Below, piece by piece: positions 1 to 10,317 of a DNA stretch of 64,000 bases (its first letter is position 1; every line of letters begins with the position of its first letter). Source of the stretch: Pseudomonas kairouanensis. GTDB lineage: Bacteria; Pseudomonadota; Gammaproteobacteria; Pseudomonadales; Pseudomonadaceae. Position numbers and translations under genes: made by a program. The stretch spans positions 1 to 64,000 of the forward strand of contig NZ_QUZU01000002.1 of assembly GCF_004682055.1 (NCBI RefSeq), read 5' to 3'. Below the pieces are notes generated by a model. It saw only the letters and a list, made by a program, of their open reading frames with translations, was not told where the DNA came from and did no database searches.

Positions 1-759
1 CATCTCATCAAAGCGGTTTCGATCAATGCCGGCATAGTTGCCCAGTTCTTCGTAAACCAGCTGGTCGTAGTCGCGCTCGATCACGAATCGGAAAATTTCC
101 CGGCGGTAATAGAAGCCGAATTGGAATGCCAGCACCTCGGTCAAGTATTCCGTAGGGCTGAGGAAGCAGTTTTCCAGGTCGATGGCTTTGGCGAGCGTGG
201 GCTGTTCAAGGTTGATCATCACGTTGTTGGCCCAGAAGTCCATGTGCACGATCTTCTTGCTGTGCAAGGCATGCAGCAGGTCGAAAGACACACGAATCAG
301 GCTCTGAATGCCGCGTTCCTCGTTGAGCCACTCAAGCCCATTGAGGTGGCCGTCCAGCATCTCGGTAAATATGAAGAACTCCTGGACCAAGCCAAGTGCG
401 GACTTGCGATAGCCGAAGCCGTACAGGTTGGCAACCGGCGCGCCGCGTTGCTGGGCGCCGAAGGTGTTGATCACTTCCTCCACCGGCCAGTCGAACGCAC
501 CATCGCGCTTTGCGCGGCCGAAGGTGACTCTCAATTTGGGGCGCAGGCTGTCAAGCGGCTGGGATTTGGCGAACAGGTCGCTCTCCATCCCTTTCAGTGG
601 GGCACTGATGCGGTCTTGCAACTGGTGGCGTGCGTCGATCAGATCCTGAATCGCCTGCTGAGCACTGATGTCAGTGCTGTTCGCGGTGAAAACCGTCGCG
701 TTGCGATGGTTGAGTGTTGTGGGAAAGCTCTGAAGCACACTTCTGTCAGGAAAGCTCAA
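1..759 (-). CDS. LPS-kinase-like phosphotransferase (3' end beyond window)
   Basis: An open frame of 253 codons on the - strand runs off the left edge. The chosen start is a TTG at 757-759, with AAGGA six bases upstream and an in-frame TGA just before it; no better start lies upstream. A kinase-type catalytic loop is visible as HMDFWANN (about bases 230-253), followed by AIDLEN, which fits the metal-binding DxE/DFG position. This resembles the small kinases that phosphorylate lipopolysaccharide core sugars (WaaP/KdkA/InaA group), though the exact family is inferred. A neighbouring wzz gene fits an envelope role. An unrelated frame on the + strand (121-777) is a shadow. Confidence in the frame is high, in the substrate low. 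Confidence 0.72.
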   Translation of the reverse strand, partial: MSFPDRSVLQSFPTTLNHRNATVFTANSTDISAQQAIQDLIDARHQLQDRISAPLKGMESDLFAKSQPLDSLRPKLRVTFGRAKRDGAFDWPVEEVINTFGAQQRGAPVANLYGFGYRKSALGLVQEFFIFTEMLDGHLNGLEWLNEERGIQSLIRVSFDLLHALHSKKIVHMDFWANNVMINLEQPTLAKAIDLENCFLSPTEYLTEVLAFQFGFYYRREIFRFVIERDYDQLVYEELGNYAGIDRNRFDEM

Positions 760-1142
760 AACACGTCCTTGTCATAAATGAAATATGTAGGACATGTTAC
801 AGACTGATGACATTGGATCCAACCTGAACCTTACCTGTCTGAAAATTAAATTAAGTTCATTTGGGCGAGATTAAGGGGGTCCCTGATTGACTCTGGGGTA
901 TTTGTCTGGTTTTTTCTTGTGGCTGTACTCCCCCAAATGGATATTTTTACGCGTTTACGCGTATCAATTCAGGGGGAGCGGTCAGGAAATGTATGAAAAT
1001 CCAATAGTGGGATGCAGGAGTGTTGTAAAGCCGTTTTAAGTGCTGAAGTTTTTATGAAAGCAACCCGTTTTGTGAAGCCATTTATGCTTGTGATTATGTT
1101 CTAGCTGCGCAGTGCTGATTGTTTTTTGTTAATGAAACTTGC
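760..1142. other. Intergenic region, 383 bp
   Basis: No open frame with coding character. It separates two - strand genes and is AT-richer than the surroundings. A tandem TTTACGCG repeat lies at about 946-962. It should contain the promoter of the kinase-like gene, but I cannot point to a convincing -10/-35 pair, and no terminator hairpin for wzz is evident. Confidence 0.6.
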
Positions 1143-1805
1143 TTAAGCGACGCGGGTATTTTTGTATTGCCGAATCAGGAACCTGCCTATCACAAAAGTA
1201 CTTCCAAGCAAGAATCCCAGAAACGCACCGAGCGCAGTAAGTTTCTTGGGGCTCTTACTGTTGATGATCTTGACTTCATCTAGCGTATTGAAGGCTCTGA
1301 CAGTGTTTTCGCCTCCTAAAGCAGGCAGGTTGAGCGATATGGCTTCTTTGTTTGCGCTGTTCAAGGCAGCCTTCAATTGCCCAGCAGCGTGTTCCGAAGT
1401 GGTCGCAGTGGCCGAAACGATATAGAGGATGGGCTCGTTTTTGCCAGTTTTGGGCGTGGTCTCTTTCAATGTGATCGACTGAGAGGCCATCACCCCCATC
1501 GCTGTATAAAAAAGGTCGTTTTGTATTGAGTTGTACAGTCGGAGCTCGCTGGCTTTTGAATCTTCATGGGCGCTACCCATATTGTTATTGATTTCTTTGT
1601 ATAAGTTATAAAGTGACGATCTGGTGATATAGGTGCTCGCTGTCCATTGGTCGGGCGTTACAGTAGAGGCCGAGAGAGCGATAAGTGAGCCTGCAACGGT
1701 TGTTGTCAAAATCGTTAGTTTGTGGACCCAAAGTGATTGAAGCAGTGGAATCAAATCTATCTCATCGTCATTTGGGCGAAGCTTGGGATTGGTTGACATG
1801 CTCAC
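1143..1805 (-). CDS. wzz: Wzz-family O-antigen chain-length regulator
   Basis: Inner-membrane polysaccharide co-polymerase that sets the modal length of O-antigen made by Wzy. The 220-residue product has an N-terminal cytoplasmic stretch ending DDEIDLIPLLQSLW, a first membrane segment (LTILTTTVAGSLIALSAST), a periplasmic region, and a C-terminal membrane segment (LTALGAFLGFLLGSTFVIG), the standard Wzz plan; the periplasmic part is short compared with the usual 325-370-residue proteins. I chose the GTG at 1803-1805 because AAGGAA lies six bases upstream; an ATG two codons later has a 12-base spacing. The O-antigen genes it would serve start about 59 kb away at 60.6 kb, so the pair is split. 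Confidence 0.8.
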   Translation of the reverse strand: MSMSTNPKLRPNDDEIDLIPLLQSLWVHKLTILTTTVAGSLIALSASTVTPDQWTASTYITRSSLYNLYKEINNNMGSAHEDSKASELRLYNSIQNDLFYTAMGVMASQSITLKETTPKTGKNEPILYIVSATATTSEHAAGQLKAALNSANKEAISLNLPALGGENTVRAFNTLDEVKIINSKSPKKLTALGAFLGFLLGSTFVIGRFLIRQYKNTRVA

Positions 1806-1869
1806 AAAAAATTCCTTATTGGACGTTCCCCGATTGTAGAGAAAAAAATACGATCTGCCATTGGTCATT

Positions 1870-1893
1870 CGGGGGCAGGCTTTGCTGCCCCCG
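1870..1893. terminator. Hairpin between the MFS gene and wzz
   Basis: Inverted repeat CGGGGGCAG / CTGCCCCCG with a six-base loop, six bases beyond the stop codon of the MFS gene. It lacks a clear U tract, so it may act as a stability hairpin as well as a terminator. Confidence 0.55.
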
Positions 1894-1898
1894 TCACA

Positions 1899-3086
1899 TC
1901 AATGCCCGCCCCGCATCCGCCGGGCGATCAGGTAAATACCCAGCCCCACCAGTGCCGTCATTGCACCGATATAGCCGGTACTCGTCCAACCCAGCCCAGC
2001 CGTAATGGCCATCCCGCCAAACCACGGCCCGAGCGCGTTCGCAAGGTTGAATGCGGCGTGGTTGGAAGCCGCCGCCAGGCTCGGCGCTTCGTGGGCGATG
2101 TCCATCAGGCGGATCTGCAGCGGTGCGGCCAGCGATATCATGGTGCCGACCAGGCCAATGCCCAGCAGCACCCCCCACAAAGACCCTGCCGCAAACGGGA
2201 AGAACACCAGCACGGCCATCGACCACACCAGAATCCAGCCCACTGCGCGGAACTGCAGGCGGTCGAACAGTTTGCCGCCGGCGATATTGCCGATAATCCC
2301 GCCGACGCCAAAGGCCGCCAGGCCGAAGGGTATCCATTGCGGTGAGACCTTGGTCACTTCGAGCATGGTGGGGGCCAGGTAGCTGAACACGCAGAACATC
2401 CCGGCAAAGCCGATGGCACCAATCGCGAGGGCCATCCACACCTGGGGTTTGGTAAACGCGCGCAGTTCTTTGCGTGGGTCGCTGCGGGGTTCGTCGTGGC
2501 GGTTGGGCACAAAGCGCCAGACCAGTGCGATGGTGCACAGCGCAATAGCGCTCACCAGCGCAAACGCCGAACGCCAGCCCAGGTATTGGCCAAGGAACGT
2601 TGCAATCGGATTGCCCAGCAGCATCGCCAGGGTCAGGCCCATCATGACCCGGGCGACGGCGCCTGCACGTTTATCACTGGGCACCATGCTAGACGCCACC
2701 ACGGCGGCAATGCCGAAGTAAGCGCCATGGGGCAGGCCGCTGATAAAGCGAAACGCCACCAGCGAGCCAAAGGTCGGAGTAAATGCAGTGGCCAGGTTAC
2801 CCAAGGCATACAACGCCATCAGCAACAGCAGCATATGCTTGCGCAGCAATTTGGCGCCCAGGATCGCCAGCAGCGGCGCGCCGACCATCACCCCCAACGC
2901 GTAGGCGCTGATGGCATGACCCACCTGGGGTTCGCTCAGGTGCAGGTTGCTGGCGATGTCGGGCATCAAACCCATGATGGCGAATTCGCCGGTGCCAATC
3001 GCAAAGCTGCCTACGGCCATGGCAGCTTCCATTTTGGCGGCGCTGCGCGCAGGCAGGAGGTGGCCGGATGTTTGGTGGGTAGACAT
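1899..3086 (-). CDS. MFS transporter, AraJ/YdhP-like drug:H+ antiporter family
   Basis: Inner-membrane secondary transporter of 395 residues with about 12 hydrophobic segments, the normal MFS length. After a hydrophilic 20-residue N-terminus the sequence AMAVGSFAIGTGEFAIMGLM is the typical first helix of the DHA1 family that includes AraJ and YdhP-type exporters. The loop 2-3 region GAKLLRKHMLLLL is a variant of the MFS signature GxLaDrxGrr. The central loop (RHDEPRSDPRKELRAF) is charged and cytoplasmic. Substrate cannot be read from sequence. It diverges from the hybrid kinase gene across 181 bp and ends in the hairpin at 1870-1893. Confidence 0.85.
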   Translation of the reverse strand: MSTHQTSGHLLPARSAAKMEAAMAVGSFAIGTGEFAIMGLMPDIASNLHLSEPQVGHAISAYALGVMVGAPLLAILGAKLLRKHMLLLLMALYALGNLATAFTPTFGSLVAFRFISGLPHGAYFGIAAVVASSMVPSDKRAGAVARVMMGLTLAMLLGNPIATFLGQYLGWRSAFALVSAIALCTIALVWRFVPNRHDEPRSDPRKELRAFTKPQVWMALAIGAIGFAGMFCVFSYLAPTMLEVTKVSPQWIPFGLAAFGVGGIIGNIAGGKLFDRLQFRAVGWILVWSMAVLVFFPFAAGSLWGVLLGIGLVGTMISLAAPLQIRLMDIAHEAPSLAAASNHAAFNLANALGPWFGGMAITAGLGWTSTGYIGAMTALVGLGIYLIARRMRGGH

Positions 3087-3267
3087 GGCTCGCTCTATTT
3101 TTTGATGGGTTGCACACGAAGGAGGCGCCGATGCTACGCAGGCAGCGGCGAAGGTGTCTAGAACGGCCTTTTGCCTGAGAGTTCAATGGCGTTTCGGTAA
3201 GCGCGGTGTCAAGCCTTTGAGATCCGTCTTATTCAACCAGCCCGCAACGACCTTCATCCTTGCGAGG

Positions 3268-6084
3268 ATGAAGCTCAAACATTTTCTGCAACCCCTCGAT
3301 TCTTCCTTCTCCACCCCCAAGGCCGCCCGCAAATTGTTGCGACTGTTTGCCCTTGCGCTGGTGTTGGGCGTGTACGTGGGCGCCTACAGTTACCTGCGTG
3401 CTGCCCTTAACGAGGAGATTTCGCTGCGGCGCAGTTACATGAACGAGGCCATCTCCGATGCGCAGAGTTTTTTTGTCAGCCGTCAGACGCTGCTCAAGAG
3501 CCTGGGCCTCTCTACCGTGCGGCATGTCACGCCACCCAAGGGCAACCTCAATGAAGTGCCGGCCGAGGAGGTGCACATCACCTTGGGCGAAGCGGGCAAT
3601 GGCTGGAGCCTGTGGTTGACCCGCCGCATGCTCAATTACATGCAGTCCAACCAGGTCAACCTGATCTACGTGGCCCAGCGTGCCGAGCCTGTGGTAGAGC
3701 GGCTGTTCACAGTGGCGGCCACCCCGGACCCCGTGCCCGAATCGGTGCTGCGACGGCTGATGGGGGTGGATACCGGCAAGGTCTCGGTCAGCGACCAGTT
3801 ATGGCTGACCGAACAGAGCCAGTTGGATTCACCGCTGTATATCTTCACTCGCTTGGACGAGCGCAGCCCCGCTTCGGGGTGGCTGGGCCTGGAGATGGAT
3901 GGACCGGACCTGATCAGTGCCTTGCAACACGAAAAAGCCGGCGACTTCATGTTGCTCGACGGCGCCGGTCAGCTGATTTTCAGCAGCGCGCCCCATCAGC
4001 CCAACGCAGCGCAGGTATTGCGCCAGCACCAGGCTACAGCCCGTTTCGGCTGGGAGGGTAGCCGCTGGTTGCCGGATCGCCTGGCTATTCGCAAGCACCT
4101 GGGTTACTCCCACTGGCAAATCGTCTACAGCCTGGAACTGGGCTCGTTGTTGCCCAGCCTGGCCCTGCCGTTGCTGATCTGTGCGTTGTTGTGTCTGTCG
4201 GCCAGCCTGCTGATGGTGCGACTGGTGCGGCGTATCGATCAGCGCCTGATCATTCCGGCGGCCAACCGCATCGAAGCGCTGGTAGAAAGCGAGGCGTTCA
4301 GCAGTGCCGTGATTCGTATCGCGCCGGTTGCGCTGTGCGTATTGCGCCGCAGTGACGGCGAAGTGGTATTGGAAAATCCCTTGTCGCGCCAATGGCTGGG
4401 CAGCGGGCGCGAACGCCGGCAACTGTGCCACGACTGGATCCGCCGGGCGTTTGATGACGCCGAGCAAAGCAGCACCGACGAACTGCAAATGGCCGACGGT
4501 CGTCACCTGTTCCTGAGCTTTGCGCCCACCCGTTATCAGCGCGAGGAAGTGCTGATCTGCGCATTCAGCGATATCACCGAACGCAAGCAGGTGGAGTTGG
4601 CCCTGCAGCAGGCGCGCACCCTGGCGGACGCAGCCAACGAGGCCAAGACCCTGTTTTTGGCGACCATGAGCCACGAGATCCGCACCCCGCTGTATGGTGT
4701 GCTGGGCACCCTGGAACTGCTGGCTCGCACTGAGCTCAACAACCAGCAGCGCGGTTACCTCAATGCCATCGAAGGCTCTTCGGCCAACCTGTTGCAGCTG
4801 ATCTGCGACGTATTGGATGTATCGAAGATCGAGGCAGGGCAACTGTCCCTGGAACTCGCCGTGTTTTCGCCATTGGAGCTGGTACAGGAGGTCATCCAGG
4901 GCTACGCCGGGGCTGCTCAAAGCAAAGGTTTGCAACTGTTTGCCTGCCTGGACCCGCAGCTGCCCGACCAAGTGCGAGGCGACGTCACGCGCATCCGCCA
5001 GATTCTGAACAACCTGCTCAACAATGCGCTGAAGTTTACCGAGAGCGGGCGCATCGTTCTGCGTTTGCGCCTGGAGAGCCGCGAAGGAGAGCGCGCCACG
5101 CTGCAATGGCAAGTGGTGGATACCGGCAAAGGTATTGCGGCCCAGGATCAGCAGTATTTGTTCGAGCCATTTTTTCAGGCCAGTGGCAATGCCAATGTGG
5201 TGGCGGGCACCGGGCTTGGGCTGTCGATCTGCAAGCGTCTGGTGCACTTGATGAATGGCACGTTGCGGGTGGTCAGCGAGCCGGGCCTGGGCAGCAGTTT
5301 CACCTTTATTTTGCCGCTGGAGCAGGTCAGCGCCGGGGAGCCCTGGGCGCTGCCACTGTTGGGTGAACGGATCTATGTGGTATCCCCGGTACGTGAACTG
5401 GCCGAAAGCATCGGCGGCTGGTTGCGTCGCTGGGGCGCGCGCGTGCAGTTGGGTTTGCCTGAGTCGGTGGAGACCGACCCTGGCGCGGTACTGGTGGAAC
5501 TCTACCCCGGCGCGGCCGATATCGGCCAACGGCTGGGCTGGTCCGGCCCGCGGGTCATGGCCGCCGCCGACGAACACGGGTTTTGCCAGGGGCCTGGCGC
5601 ATGTTGGCAAATCGGCCTGAACAACCTGCACGCCCTTAATCGCGCGGTCAGCCGCGCCCAGGGCATTGCTGAACACTTGTCGCCCGCCAGCAGTGAAGTT
5701 CCGGCGGATTTGAACCTGAACCTGCGCTTGTTGGTGGCCGAAGACAACCTGATCAACCAGTTGATCCTGCGCGATCAGCTTGAAGAACTCGGCTGCACCG
5801 TGGTACTGGCCGGCGACGGAGTGGAAGCGCTGTCCCTGTGGGGCGACACCGCGTTCGACATGATCCTCACCGACGTCAACATGCCGCGCATGAACGGCTA
5901 CGAACTCACCGAGCAACTGCGCCGCTTGGGCTGCGCGCTGCCGATAATTGGCGCCACGGCCAATGCCATGCTCGATGAGGCCGAGCGCTGTCTGAATGCG
6001 GGCATGGATCACTGCCTGGTCAAGCCCTTTACCCTGCGCGCGCTTTACCAATGCCTGCACCGCTATCAAGGGAGTGTGCTTTGA
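3268..6084 (+). CDS. pvrS: Hybrid sensor histidine kinase, PvrS-like
   Basis: Membrane-bound hybrid sensor kinase of 938 residues. Order of parts: membrane segment about 22-43, periplasmic sensor domain of roughly 250 residues, second membrane segment about 294-320, a PAS-like region, HisKA with [10 protein letters not shown] (phospho-acceptor His469), HATPase_c ([19 protein letters not shown] motifs), and a C-terminal receiver domain from about 817 with phospho-acceptor Asp869 (ILTDVNMP). No Hpt domain is present, so phosphate would need a partner Hpt, which the second kinase downstream has. The ATG at 3268 follows GAGG directly and so has a poor ribosome-binding spacing; the start is the least certain part. 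It overlaps the next gene by four bases. The name comes from gene order shared with the P. aeruginosa PA14 pvrS-pvrR-rcsC-rcsB cluster. Confidence 0.8.
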   Translation: MKLKHFLQPLDSSFSTPKAARKLLRLFALALVLGVYVGAYSYLRAALNEEISLRRSYMNEAISDAQSFFVSRQTLLKSLGLSTVRHVTPPKGNLNEVPAEEVHITLGEAGNGWSLWLTRRMLNYMQSNQVNLIYVAQRAEPVVERLFTVAATPDPVPESVLRRLMGVDTGKVSVSDQLWLTEQSQLDSPLYIFTRLDERSPASGWLGLEMDGPDLISALQHEKAGDFMLLDGAGQLIFSSAPHQPNAAQVLRQHQATARFGWEGSRWLPDRLAIRKHLGYSHWQIVYSLELGSLLPSLALPLLICALLCLSASLLMVRLVRRIDQRLIIPAANRIEALVESEAFSSAVIRIAPVALCVLRRSDGEVVLENPLSRQWLGSGRERRQLCHDWIRRAFDDAEQSSTDELQMADGRHLFLSFAPTRYQREEVLICAFSDITERKQVELALQQARTLADAANEAKTLFLATMSHEIRTPLYGVLGTLELLARTELNNQQRGYLNAIEGSSANLLQLICDVLDVSKIEAGQLSLELAVFSPLELVQEVIQGYAGAAQSKGLQLFACLDPQLPDQVRGDVTRIRQILNNLLNNALKFTESGRIVLRLRLESREGERATLQWQVVDTGKGIAAQDQQYLFEPFFQASGNANVVAGTGLGLSICKRLVHLMNGTLRVVSEPGLGSSFTFILPLEQVSAGEPWALPLLGERIYVVSPVRELAESIGGWLRRWGARVQLGLPESVETDPGAVLVELYPGAADIGQRLGWSGPRVMAAADEHGFCQGPGACWQIGLNNLHALNRAVSRAQGIAEHLSPASSEVPADLNLNLRLLVAEDNLINQLILRDQLEELGCTVVLAGDGVEALSLWGDTAFDMILTDVNMPRMNGYELTEQLRRLGCALPIIGATANAMLDEAERCLNAGMDHCLVKPFTLRALYQCLHRYQGSVL

Positions 6085-7280
6085 GTGCTTATCGCGTGCT
6101 CATCGTGGAAGACCACCCCTTTCAGCATGAGTATCTGATCAACCTCTTCCAGGCCATCGGTGGCTTCGAGGTCGATGCCGTGTGGGACGGCGCGACCGCC
6201 ATGCGGCGCCTGGCCCGCCAACGTTACGACCTGTTGCTCAGTGACTTGATGATGCCGGGCATGGATGGCGTGCAGTTGATCCAGCAACTGGCCACCCTCC
6301 AGGCACCGCCGGCCCTGGCGTTGATGAGTGTTTCTTCGCGACGCATGCTGGTGGGCGCCGGGCAAGTGGCGGATAACCTGGGTCTTACAGTTGCTGGGCT
6401 GCTCTCCAAGCCAGTGCACGAACCCCAGGTACGTTCCCTGCGCGACAGCCTCGACAAGCTGATGGAGCAGGCCCGCACCCCGTGCTGCCAACGCACACTC
6501 ACCCTGGCACAGGACAATCTGGTGCGCGCCTTGACCAATGGCGAGATCCAGGCTTGGTTCCAACCCAAGAAATCCCTGCACGACGGGCGCATCGTCGGTG
6601 CCGAGGCCCTGGCTCGTTGGGTGCACCCGGTGGAGGGCTTGCTCATGCCGGGACAATTCCTCGGGGAAGTCGAGCGCCTGGGCCTGGAAGCTCAACTGCT
6701 GACCTGCATCCTCAAGCACACTCTGGCCGCCCAGGCCCAGTGGGCACAGCTCGGTTACCGCCTGCCGGTGTCGATCAATTTGCCCACCCATTTGCTCGAC
6801 CAGTGCGACTTGGTAGACCAGCTTTTGGCCCAGGTGCAGGCAAGTGACGCCGAGCCCCGGCAAATTACCTTCGAATTGATGGAAAGCTCCACCACATTGC
6901 TCCCCAGCAACTACTACGCTGGAGCATGCCGCTTGCGCATGATGGGCTTCGGGCTGGCGCAGGATGATTTCGGCAAGGGTTTCAGTTCCTACTTCAATCT
7001 GGTCTCTACACCGTTCAATGAAGTGAAGATCGACCGCTCGCTGGTGCATGGCTGTGCCGACAACGACAGCCTGGCCTCAGCCTTGCAAAGCATCGTCGAC
7101 CTGGGGCGCAAACTGGGGTTGACCACCATTGCCGAGGGCGCCGAGACCCAGGCCGAACTGGCGGTGCTGAGGAGGATCGGCTGCGACCAGGTGCAAGGCT
7201 TTCTGATCTCCCAAGGTGTGGCAGCGGACAAGTTCAGCGCTTTGTTAATGGAAGATGGCCCTGCGCCAGCACTTATCTGA
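6081..7280 (+). CDS. pvrR: Response regulator with EAL phosphodiesterase domain, PvrR/RocR-like
   Basis: Receiver-EAL protein of 399 residues, predicted to hydrolyse cyclic di-GMP. The receiver shows the acidic pair (VEDH) and the acceptor in LLLSDLMMP. The EAL domain keeps the catalytic motifs: EALAR, SINLP, ELMES, DDFGKGFSS, KIDRS, AEGAET and QGF, so activity is expected. I chose the TTG at 6081 because GGGAG lies six bases upstream and the codon overlaps the kinase stop (TTGA), indicating translational coupling. In P. aeruginosa, RocR and PvrR control chaperone-usher fimbriae and biofilm formation; the fimbrial operon next door supports the same role here. Confidence 0.85.
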   Translation: MSAYRVLIVEDHPFQHEYLINLFQAIGGFEVDAVWDGATAMRRLARQRYDLLLSDLMMPGMDGVQLIQQLATLQAPPALALMSVSSRRMLVGAGQVADNLGLTVAGLLSKPVHEPQVRSLRDSLDKLMEQARTPCCQRTLTLAQDNLVRALTNGEIQAWFQPKKSLHDGRIVGAEALARWVHPVEGLLMPGQFLGEVERLGLEAQLLTCILKHTLAAQAQWAQLGYRLPVSINLPTHLLDQCDLVDQLLAQVQASDAEPRQITFELMESSTTLLPSNYYAGACRLRMMGFGLAQDDFGKGFSSYFNLVSTPFNEVKIDRSLVHGCADNDSLASALQSIVDLGRKLGLTTIAEGAETQAELAVLRRIGCDQVQGFLISQGVAADKFSALLMEDGPAPALI

Positions 7281-7404
7281 ACGCGCAGGGTCACACAGTC
7301 AAGAAGCCCGAAGGAAGGGTCGTCCGGTACGCCGGGCGTTATTGGCCAATGCCGGGATCATGCATAGGCCCCACGTCCTGATTCAGGCTTTCGCGGTATT
7401 GACG

Positions 7405-10317
7405 ATGAAACATGCAAGTCTGCGCCTGGATAAACTGGCGCAAAGTTCCCAGCGCCTGAACAAAGCCCTGTTATTGCTGACGGGGCTGGCTTTGTTGCTG
7501 TCCAGCAGTTGCTATTGGGCCGTGTCGCGCCTGGTGGATGCCGAACAGGAAAAGGTCGAGTTCCACTTCGCCCGCGTGGTGGAAATCATCCATGAGCACG
7601 AAGCCTTCCTGCGCAATGTGGCCCAAGGTTACAGCCGCAGCAATGCGCCGCCGCTGCCGGCGGTGCAGTCCACGTCGATGGTGGAGTTGCAGCGCGATGC
7701 TGGGCAGGTGCTGGTGCAGGCCAAGGGGTTTGCGCTGTCGCTGCCGTTCACCCTGGCCCACGATGACGGCTTCTCGGCGGACGACACCCGTCGTGCGCTG
7801 GCCTTTGGCGTGCAACTGACCGACTACTATGGCGGCTACTGGGCCAGCTCCTTCTACGCCTCGCCCCAACTGTTCGTGTTTACCCCCAACGACGTCGCAA
7901 GCCTGGCCGTGCCGGGCATTGGTGGTTTGCGCCAGCACCAGCCGTTATTGCGCGAGCAGTACCGCGAAGTGGTGAGCCGCTTGCAGCAACTGCAGCAAAG
8001 CCAACGCACCTTGCTCACCGACAGCCGCGTGCGTTGGTTGCGCGCGCCATTGCAGTTGTATCGCAACAGCCGCAGCGTGGTCGCCATGATCGGCCTGGAT
8101 GCGCCAGCGGCCGTGTTGCCAGCCAACCAGCCCCAGGGCCTCTTGACGCTGGCCGCAGTGGTGGACACTTCCCAGGTGGATGAAATCGAGCGCGTGCTCA
8201 GGTTGTCGGTCTACAACCAGTTCACCTTGATCGCGCCGGAAGGCGACGTGTTGCTGGGCAGTCTCGGGCAAGAGCGCACGGTGCCCCTGGGCCTGAGCTT
8301 CAACCGCCAGGGTTTGCGCTTCAAGATGGTCAGCGAGGGCGGTGCGCACTGGACGGGTTTGTACGCCATCAGCTACCAGGACTTTTTGCGCTACGCCAAA
8401 TGGCCGTTGCTGGGGCTGGGCCTGACCTTTCTTGCTGCGATCCTGCTGGGCTGGTGGATCAACCACTGGTACAAAACCCGCATCGTCAGCCCGGCCCAGC
8501 GCGCCCAGGAGCGTTTGTTCGAAAGTGAAGCCTTCAACCGCATCATGCTGCATAACGCCCCGGCCGGTCTGTGCGTGGTGCGGCGCAGCGACTGCCAGTT
8601 GCTATTGGAAAACCAGCGCGCCATGCACTTGGGTGGCACCGCGCCGCTGCTGGAGGTGCTCAAGGCCAACCACGGCACCGACACCCCTGGCGAGATGTGC
8701 CTGGCGGTAGAAGGGCGCTATTTGCAGGTGGTGATGGTGGCTGCCCGCTACGAGGGCGAGGACGTGTTCCTCTGCGGCTGCAACGACATCACCCGGCATG
8801 TGGGCGAAGCCCAGTTGCTGAACCAGGCGCGCCAGGAAGCCACGGCAGCCAACGAGGCCAAGACTGTGTTTCTGGCCACCATGAGCCATGAAATCCGCAC
8901 GCCGCTCTACGGCGTACTGGGCAATCTGGAACTGATGGCCCTCACCGATATGAGCGAGCGCCAGCGCCAATACCTGGAAATCATCCAAGGCTCATCCACT
9001 GTGCTGTTCCAATTGATCAGCAACGTGTTGGATGTATCGAAAATCGAGTCCGGGCAAATGGCCGTGGAAGCAACGCCGTTCAACCCGCGCCAATTGGTGG
9101 AGGAGGCGGTGCTGGCGTTCAGCGCCACCGGGCGCAACAAAGGGTTGCAGATCGATGCCGAGATCGACCGGCAGGTGCCCGCGCAACTGCGCGGCGATGC
9201 GGGGCGCATCAGGCAGATCCTGCATAACTTGCTGGGCAACGCGATCAAGTTCACCGACTCGGGCCGGGTGCGCCTGCGCCTGACCGTGCAAGAGATGCTT
9301 GAGCGGCAAGTGGCGTTGCAATGGCAAGTCACCGACACCGGCGTGGGCATCTCCGAAAAAGCCTTGGAGCAGTTGTTCAAACCCTTTTACCAAGTGGCTG
9401 GCGGCCAGGACGGCAATGGTGCGGGCCTGGGCCTGTCGATCTGTTCGCGTTTAAGTGAACTGATGGGCGGCAGCATGCGTGTGGTCAGTGAGCCAGGACT
9501 GGGCAGCAGTTTTTCCCTGCTCATCACGTTGCCGGTTATCGACAGCGCACCGTCGGTGGCCACCCCGGAACTGGCGTTGCCTTGCCTGGATGCGCCGTGC
9601 CTGAACGTGCGGGTGCTGGTGGCCGAGGACAACCCGGTCAGCCAAGCCGTGCTGCGCGAACAACTCGAAGCCCTCGGCGCCCAGCCCACCGTGGCCCGTG
9701 ACGGCGAGCACGCCCTGCAAATCTGGGGCTCGCAGCCGTTCGACTTGGTGATCACCGACATCAACATGCCACGCCTCAACGGCTATGACCTGGCCCGCGC
9801 CCTGCGCGAACAAGGGGTGCAGGTGCCGATTATCGGCGTCACCGCTAACGCTCTTCGCGAAGAGGGCGAACGCTGCCTGGCCGTGGGCATGAATGCCTGG
9901 GTGGTCAAGCCGCTGAGCTTGAGCATGTTGCGCCAGGCGTTGATGGCTCACTGTCGGCGCGCAACCACCGCCAGCACGCCGCCGCCGGGGGACCGTGATG
10001 GCTGGATCGAGTTGTCGCCGAGCATGCGCCGTCTGATGGGCGAAACCTTGCTCGCTGATGTGCAGCAGATCGAGCAGGGCCTGGCCACGGTCGACACCCC
10101 CTTTGTGCGCGAGCGCCTGCACAGTCTCAACGGCGCGCTGGCCAGTGTGCGTGCCAGCGTGTTGTCGAGCAGTTGCCAGGCCTGGGAAAACGCCCTTTAC
10201 GAAGGTCCGCTGGATCCACGCGCCTGCGCACAGATTCGCGTGCTGTGCGCGCGGCTGACGGCGGTGGCGCAGTGCTTGCTGGCCGAGTCCTCCGCTCACG
10301 ACAAGGAAGATAAATAA
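7405..10317 (+). CDS. rcsC: Hybrid sensor histidine kinase with Hpt domain, RcsC-like
   Basis: Second membrane-bound hybrid kinase, 970 residues. Parts in order: membrane segment (LLLLTGLALLLSSSCYWAV, about 17-35), a periplasmic domain, second membrane segment (LLGLGLTFLAAILLGWW), PAS-like region, HisKA with His495 ([11 protein letters not shown]), HATPase_c, receiver with Asp785 (VITDINMP), and a C-terminal Hpt domain with His906 (LHSLNG). It can therefore run a full four-step phosphorelay and could supply the Hpt missing from the first kinase. The ATG at 7405 begins the first sequence with coding character; an open frame extends upstream to 7255 but looks non-coding and overlaps pvrR. Its stop overlaps the rcsB start as TAATG. 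Confidence 0.82.
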   Translation: MKHASLRLDKLAQSSQRLNKALLLLTGLALLLSSSCYWAVSRLVDAEQEKVEFHFARVVEIIHEHEAFLRNVAQGYSRSNAPPLPAVQSTSMVELQRDAGQVLVQAKGFALSLPFTLAHDDGFSADDTRRALAFGVQLTDYYGGYWASSFYASPQLFVFTPNDVASLAVPGIGGLRQHQPLLREQYREVVSRLQQLQQSQRTLLTDSRVRWLRAPLQLYRNSRSVVAMIGLDAPAAVLPANQPQGLLTLAAVVDTSQVDEIERVLRLSVYNQFTLIAPEGDVLLGSLGQERTVPLGLSFNRQGLRFKMVSEGGAHWTGLYAISYQDFLRYAKWPLLGLGLTFLAAILLGWWINHWYKTRIVSPAQRAQERLFESEAFNRIMLHNAPAGLCVVRRSDCQLLLENQRAMHLGGTAPLLEVLKANHGTDTPGEMCLAVEGRYLQVVMVAARYEGEDVFLCGCNDITRHVGEAQLLNQARQEATAANEAKTVFLATMSHEIRTPLYGVLGNLELMALTDMSERQRQYLEIIQGSSTVLFQLISNVLDVSKIESGQMAVEATPFNPRQLVEEAVLAFSATGRNKGLQIDAEIDRQVPAQLRGDAGRIRQILHNLLGNAIKFTDSGRVRLRLTVQEMLERQVALQWQVTDTGVGISEKALEQLFKPFYQVAGGQDGNGAGLGLSICSRLSELMGGSMRVVSEPGLGSSFSLLITLPVIDSAPSVATPELALPCLDAPCLNVRVLVAEDNPVSQAVLREQLEALGAQPTVARDGEHALQIWGSQPFDLVITDINMPRLNGYDLARALREQGVQVPIIGVTANALREEGERCLAVGMNAWVVKPLSLSMLRQALMAHCRRATTASTPPPGDRDGWIELSPSMRRLMGETLLADVQQIEQGLATVDTPFVRERLHSLNGALASVRASVLSSSCQAWENALYEGPLDPRACAQIRVLCARLTAVAQCLLAESSAHDKEDK

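Noticed and set aside
121..777. 218-codon open frame on the + strand
   Set aside because: The opposite strand encodes a kinase-like protein with a catalytic loop; this frame is its shadow.
3829..6069. 746-codon open frame on the - strand
   Set aside because: It is antisense to the first hybrid kinase, whose domains and motifs are unambiguous. The GC-rich third position of the true frame keeps the opposite frame open.
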